Below are positions 20,005 to 21,271 of a stretch of 21,271 nucleotides of DNA, piece after piece. The DNA comes from Proteobacteria bacterium UBA6921 (GTDB lineage Bacteria; Pseudomonadota; Gammaproteobacteria; SG8-11). The stretch lies in the NCBI GenBank assembly GCA_002450895.1, contig DKAR01000044.1, positions 1 to 21,271 on the forward strand, in the 5' to 3' direction. Within the stretch, counting starts at the first letter, position 1. Every line of letters starts with the position of its first letter. The notes beneath the pieces are model-generated. The model was given only the letters and a program-made list of their open reading frames with translations, was not told the origin of the DNA and ran no database searches. The position numbers and the translations under genes were made by a program.

Positions 20005-20853
20005 TCACTTCCGGTACGGACGACCGAAGCGGTCGTGGTAGTAGTCAACGCCTTCCGTAAAGTGAACCATCGTGCCGCGCGATTGCAGGTAGGCGACCAG
20101 CGCATCCAGCTCGGTCACGTCTTTTGCGTTTCCGTCAAACGGTCGCACGTTCACCGGCGTCGGCTGGAAGTCGTCGTCCCATTTCTCGGTGACGCCGTCC
20201 TCGCGTGCCCATGTGCGCCGTTCATAGCGCTGGCGTAATCCGGGTTCACCCTTGCCGTCGTCCACGGCCGCCTGTGCGCGCAGATCGTCGAGGGCGTTCG
20301 CGATGTCGCCATCGCTGTACGGAACGTTCATGGTCTGCAGAACGCGCATGCGTTTCTGCGTACGTGAGGTATCCAGCGGCGTCGTGTGCAGCCAGGGAAA
20401 GTTCGGCATCACGGATTCCGGTACGACCGAGCGCGGCGCGAGCATGTGCTGGTAGTGCCACGCATCGGAATATTTTCCGCCGACGCGCGCGAGATCCGGC
20501 CCGGTGCGTTTCGAGCCCCAGACAAAATTGTGGTCGTACTCCGATTCCGCCGCGAGTGAGAAGTGGCCATAGCGCTCCTTCTCGTCGCGAAACGGCCGGA
20601 TCATTTGTGAATGACACAGGAAGCATCCTTCGCGCCGGAACACTGCAAATCCTTCCAGTTCCAGCGGTGTCAGTGGCCGAACGCCTTCGACAGGCGGCAC
20701 GGCATCATCGAGATAAAACGGCGGAACGACTTCAACGATGCCGCCGACCGCAACGAGGATCGCGACGAATGGCGCAAGGATGCCGAGGTGGGTTTCGACT
20801 TTTTCGTGCGGAATACCGCGAATGATGCTGCTGCTCTGTCGTGATTTGCTCAT
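20005..20853 (-). CDS. ccoO: CcoO, mono-haem subunit II of cbb3 oxidase
   Basis: This 282-aa membrane-anchored cytochrome c has one transmembrane helix (about residues 22-44, HLGILAPFVAILVAVGGIVEVVPPF) and the haem motif CFLCHSQMIRP (77-87). The segment YGHFSLAAESEYDHNFVWGSKRTGPDLARVGGKY is a family hallmark (split here: YGHFS, FVWGSKRTGPDLAR). The probable axial ligand is Met149 in PESVMPNFPWL. Its electrons go to the haem b centre in CcoN. AGGAGACC precedes the ATG by about 6 nt. The gene lies 18 nt after ccoN and 7 nt before ccoQ. The length is somewhat greater than the common 200-240 aa, mainly through a charged segment at about residues 195-235. Confidence 0.97.
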   Translation of the reverse strand: MSKSRQSSSIIRGIPHEKVETHLGILAPFVAILVAVGGIVEVVPPFYLDDAVPPVEGVRPLTPLELEGFAVFRREGCFLCHSQMIRPFRDEKERYGHFSLAAESEYDHNFVWGSKRTGPDLARVGGKYSDAWHYQHMLAPRSVVPESVMPNFPWLHTTPLDTSRTQKRMRVLQTMNVPYSDGDIANALDDLRAQAAVDDGKGEPGLRQRYERRTWAREDGVTEKWDDDFQPTPVNVRPFDGNAKDVTELDALVAYLQSRGTMVHFTEGVDYYHDRFGRPYRK

Positions 20854-20871
20854 GTTCGGTCTCCTGTGCCG

Positions 20872-21271
20872 TCAGACGCTGGCTACGCCGGGCGCGAGTT
20901 TGTCGACGACACGCGCTTTGGCGCCGCGAATCGTCATGACCGTGTTGTAGAACATGATCACAAAGCCGGTGACGACGAACATGCCGCCGATCATGCGTTG
21001 CGTGTAGAACGGATGCATGGCGGCCACGGAGTCGGCAAAGGTGTAGATCAGGTTTCCGTATTCATCGAACGCGCGCCACATCAGCCCTTGCAGCACGCCG
21101 GACGCCCACATCGCGGTGATATACAGCACGGCGCCGAGCGTGTGGATCCAGAAGTGCGCATTGATCAGGCGCATGGAGTACATCGGTGCATTCCAGAGCC
21201 GCGGAATCATGTGATACATCGCGCCGATCGCGATCATTGCGTTCCATCCCAGCGCGCCGGAATGCACATGG
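20872..21271 (-). CDS. ccoN: CcoN, catalytic subunit I of cbb3 oxidase (3' part only)
   Basis: This is the C-terminal roughly 132 residues of CcoN; the gene continues past the right edge of the window, so the start and the haem-copper ligands are not all visible. The seen part begins in the family motif HVHSGALGWN and continues with GAMYHMIPRLWNAPMYS and HFWIHTLGAVLYITAMW. The final helices contain MFVVTGFVIMFYN. Several transmembrane helices are evident. CcoN holds the haem b and the haem b3-CuB site that reduces O2. It is the first gene of ccoNOQP here; any oxygen-sensing promoter (FNR/ANR box) would be outside the window. Confidence 0.95.
   Translation of the reverse strand, partial: HVHSGALGWNAMIAIGAMYHMIPRLWNAPMYSMRLINAHFWIHTLGAVLYITAMWASGVLQGLMWRAFDEYGNLIYTFADSVAAMHPFYTQRMIGGMFVVTGFVIMFYNTVMTIRGAKARVVDKLAPGVASV

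Overview
This window is most likely from a proteobacterium, probably a gammaproteobacterium. That is an inference from the cbb3-type oxidase operon with its CcoG-H-I-S assembly genes, a PEP-CTERM surface protein, and the coding style. There is no rRNA, tRNA or other taxonomic marker here. The right two thirds (about 6.9-15.1 kb and 16.5-21.3 kb) is compact, GC-rich and operon-like. The left third and the 15.2-16.5 kb stretch are visibly more AT-rich, with long spacers and gene remnants.

Left region (1-6.9 kb). On the minus strand lie a membrane-anchored di-haem c-type cytochrome of RoxA/MauG style (183-1625) and a SoxB-like/5'-nucleotidase-family lipoprotein (3864-6080, with a clear terminator). 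A family-2 glycosyltransferase (2433-3416) is on the plus strand. The cytochrome gene is flanked by two broken gene copies: 1-60 copies an internal piece of the SoxB-like gene, and 1861-2018 copies an internal piece of the NamZ gene. Their order and orientation match the intact pair, so this looks like a decayed tandem duplication whose middle was replaced by other DNA.

Cell-wall and oxygenase region (6.9-10.0 kb, minus strand). A 2OG-Fe(II) oxygenase, a DOMON-like protein and a DUF1343/NamZ exo-N-acetylmuramidase are close-packed. Upstream of them is a small DUF2892-like membrane protein.

Cytochrome cbb3 region (10.1-21.3 kb). A plus-strand unit encodes a 54-aa membrane protein, CcoG (Fe-S/copper reductase), CcoH, CcoI (Cu P-type ATPase) and CcoS; ccoG/ccoH and ccoH/ccoI overlap by 4 nt. 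A minus-strand pair encodes an unknown anchored protein and a TauE/SafE-family membrane protein, possibly followed by a 27-aa membrane peptide. Divergent from that pair is a solitary CbiM/NikM-like metal permease. The structural operon ccoNOQP enters from the right edge on the minus strand, with ccoN cut by the window. Together these genes make the low-oxygen terminal oxidase and supply its copper and haems. The permease is a plausible but unproven partner.

I did not find an obviously new defence or mobile system. The points most worth following are the decayed duplicate block, the altered metal ligands of the SoxB-like lipoprotein, the solitary metal permease in the oxidase locus, and the unknown small or anchored proteins embedded in the cbb3 cluster.
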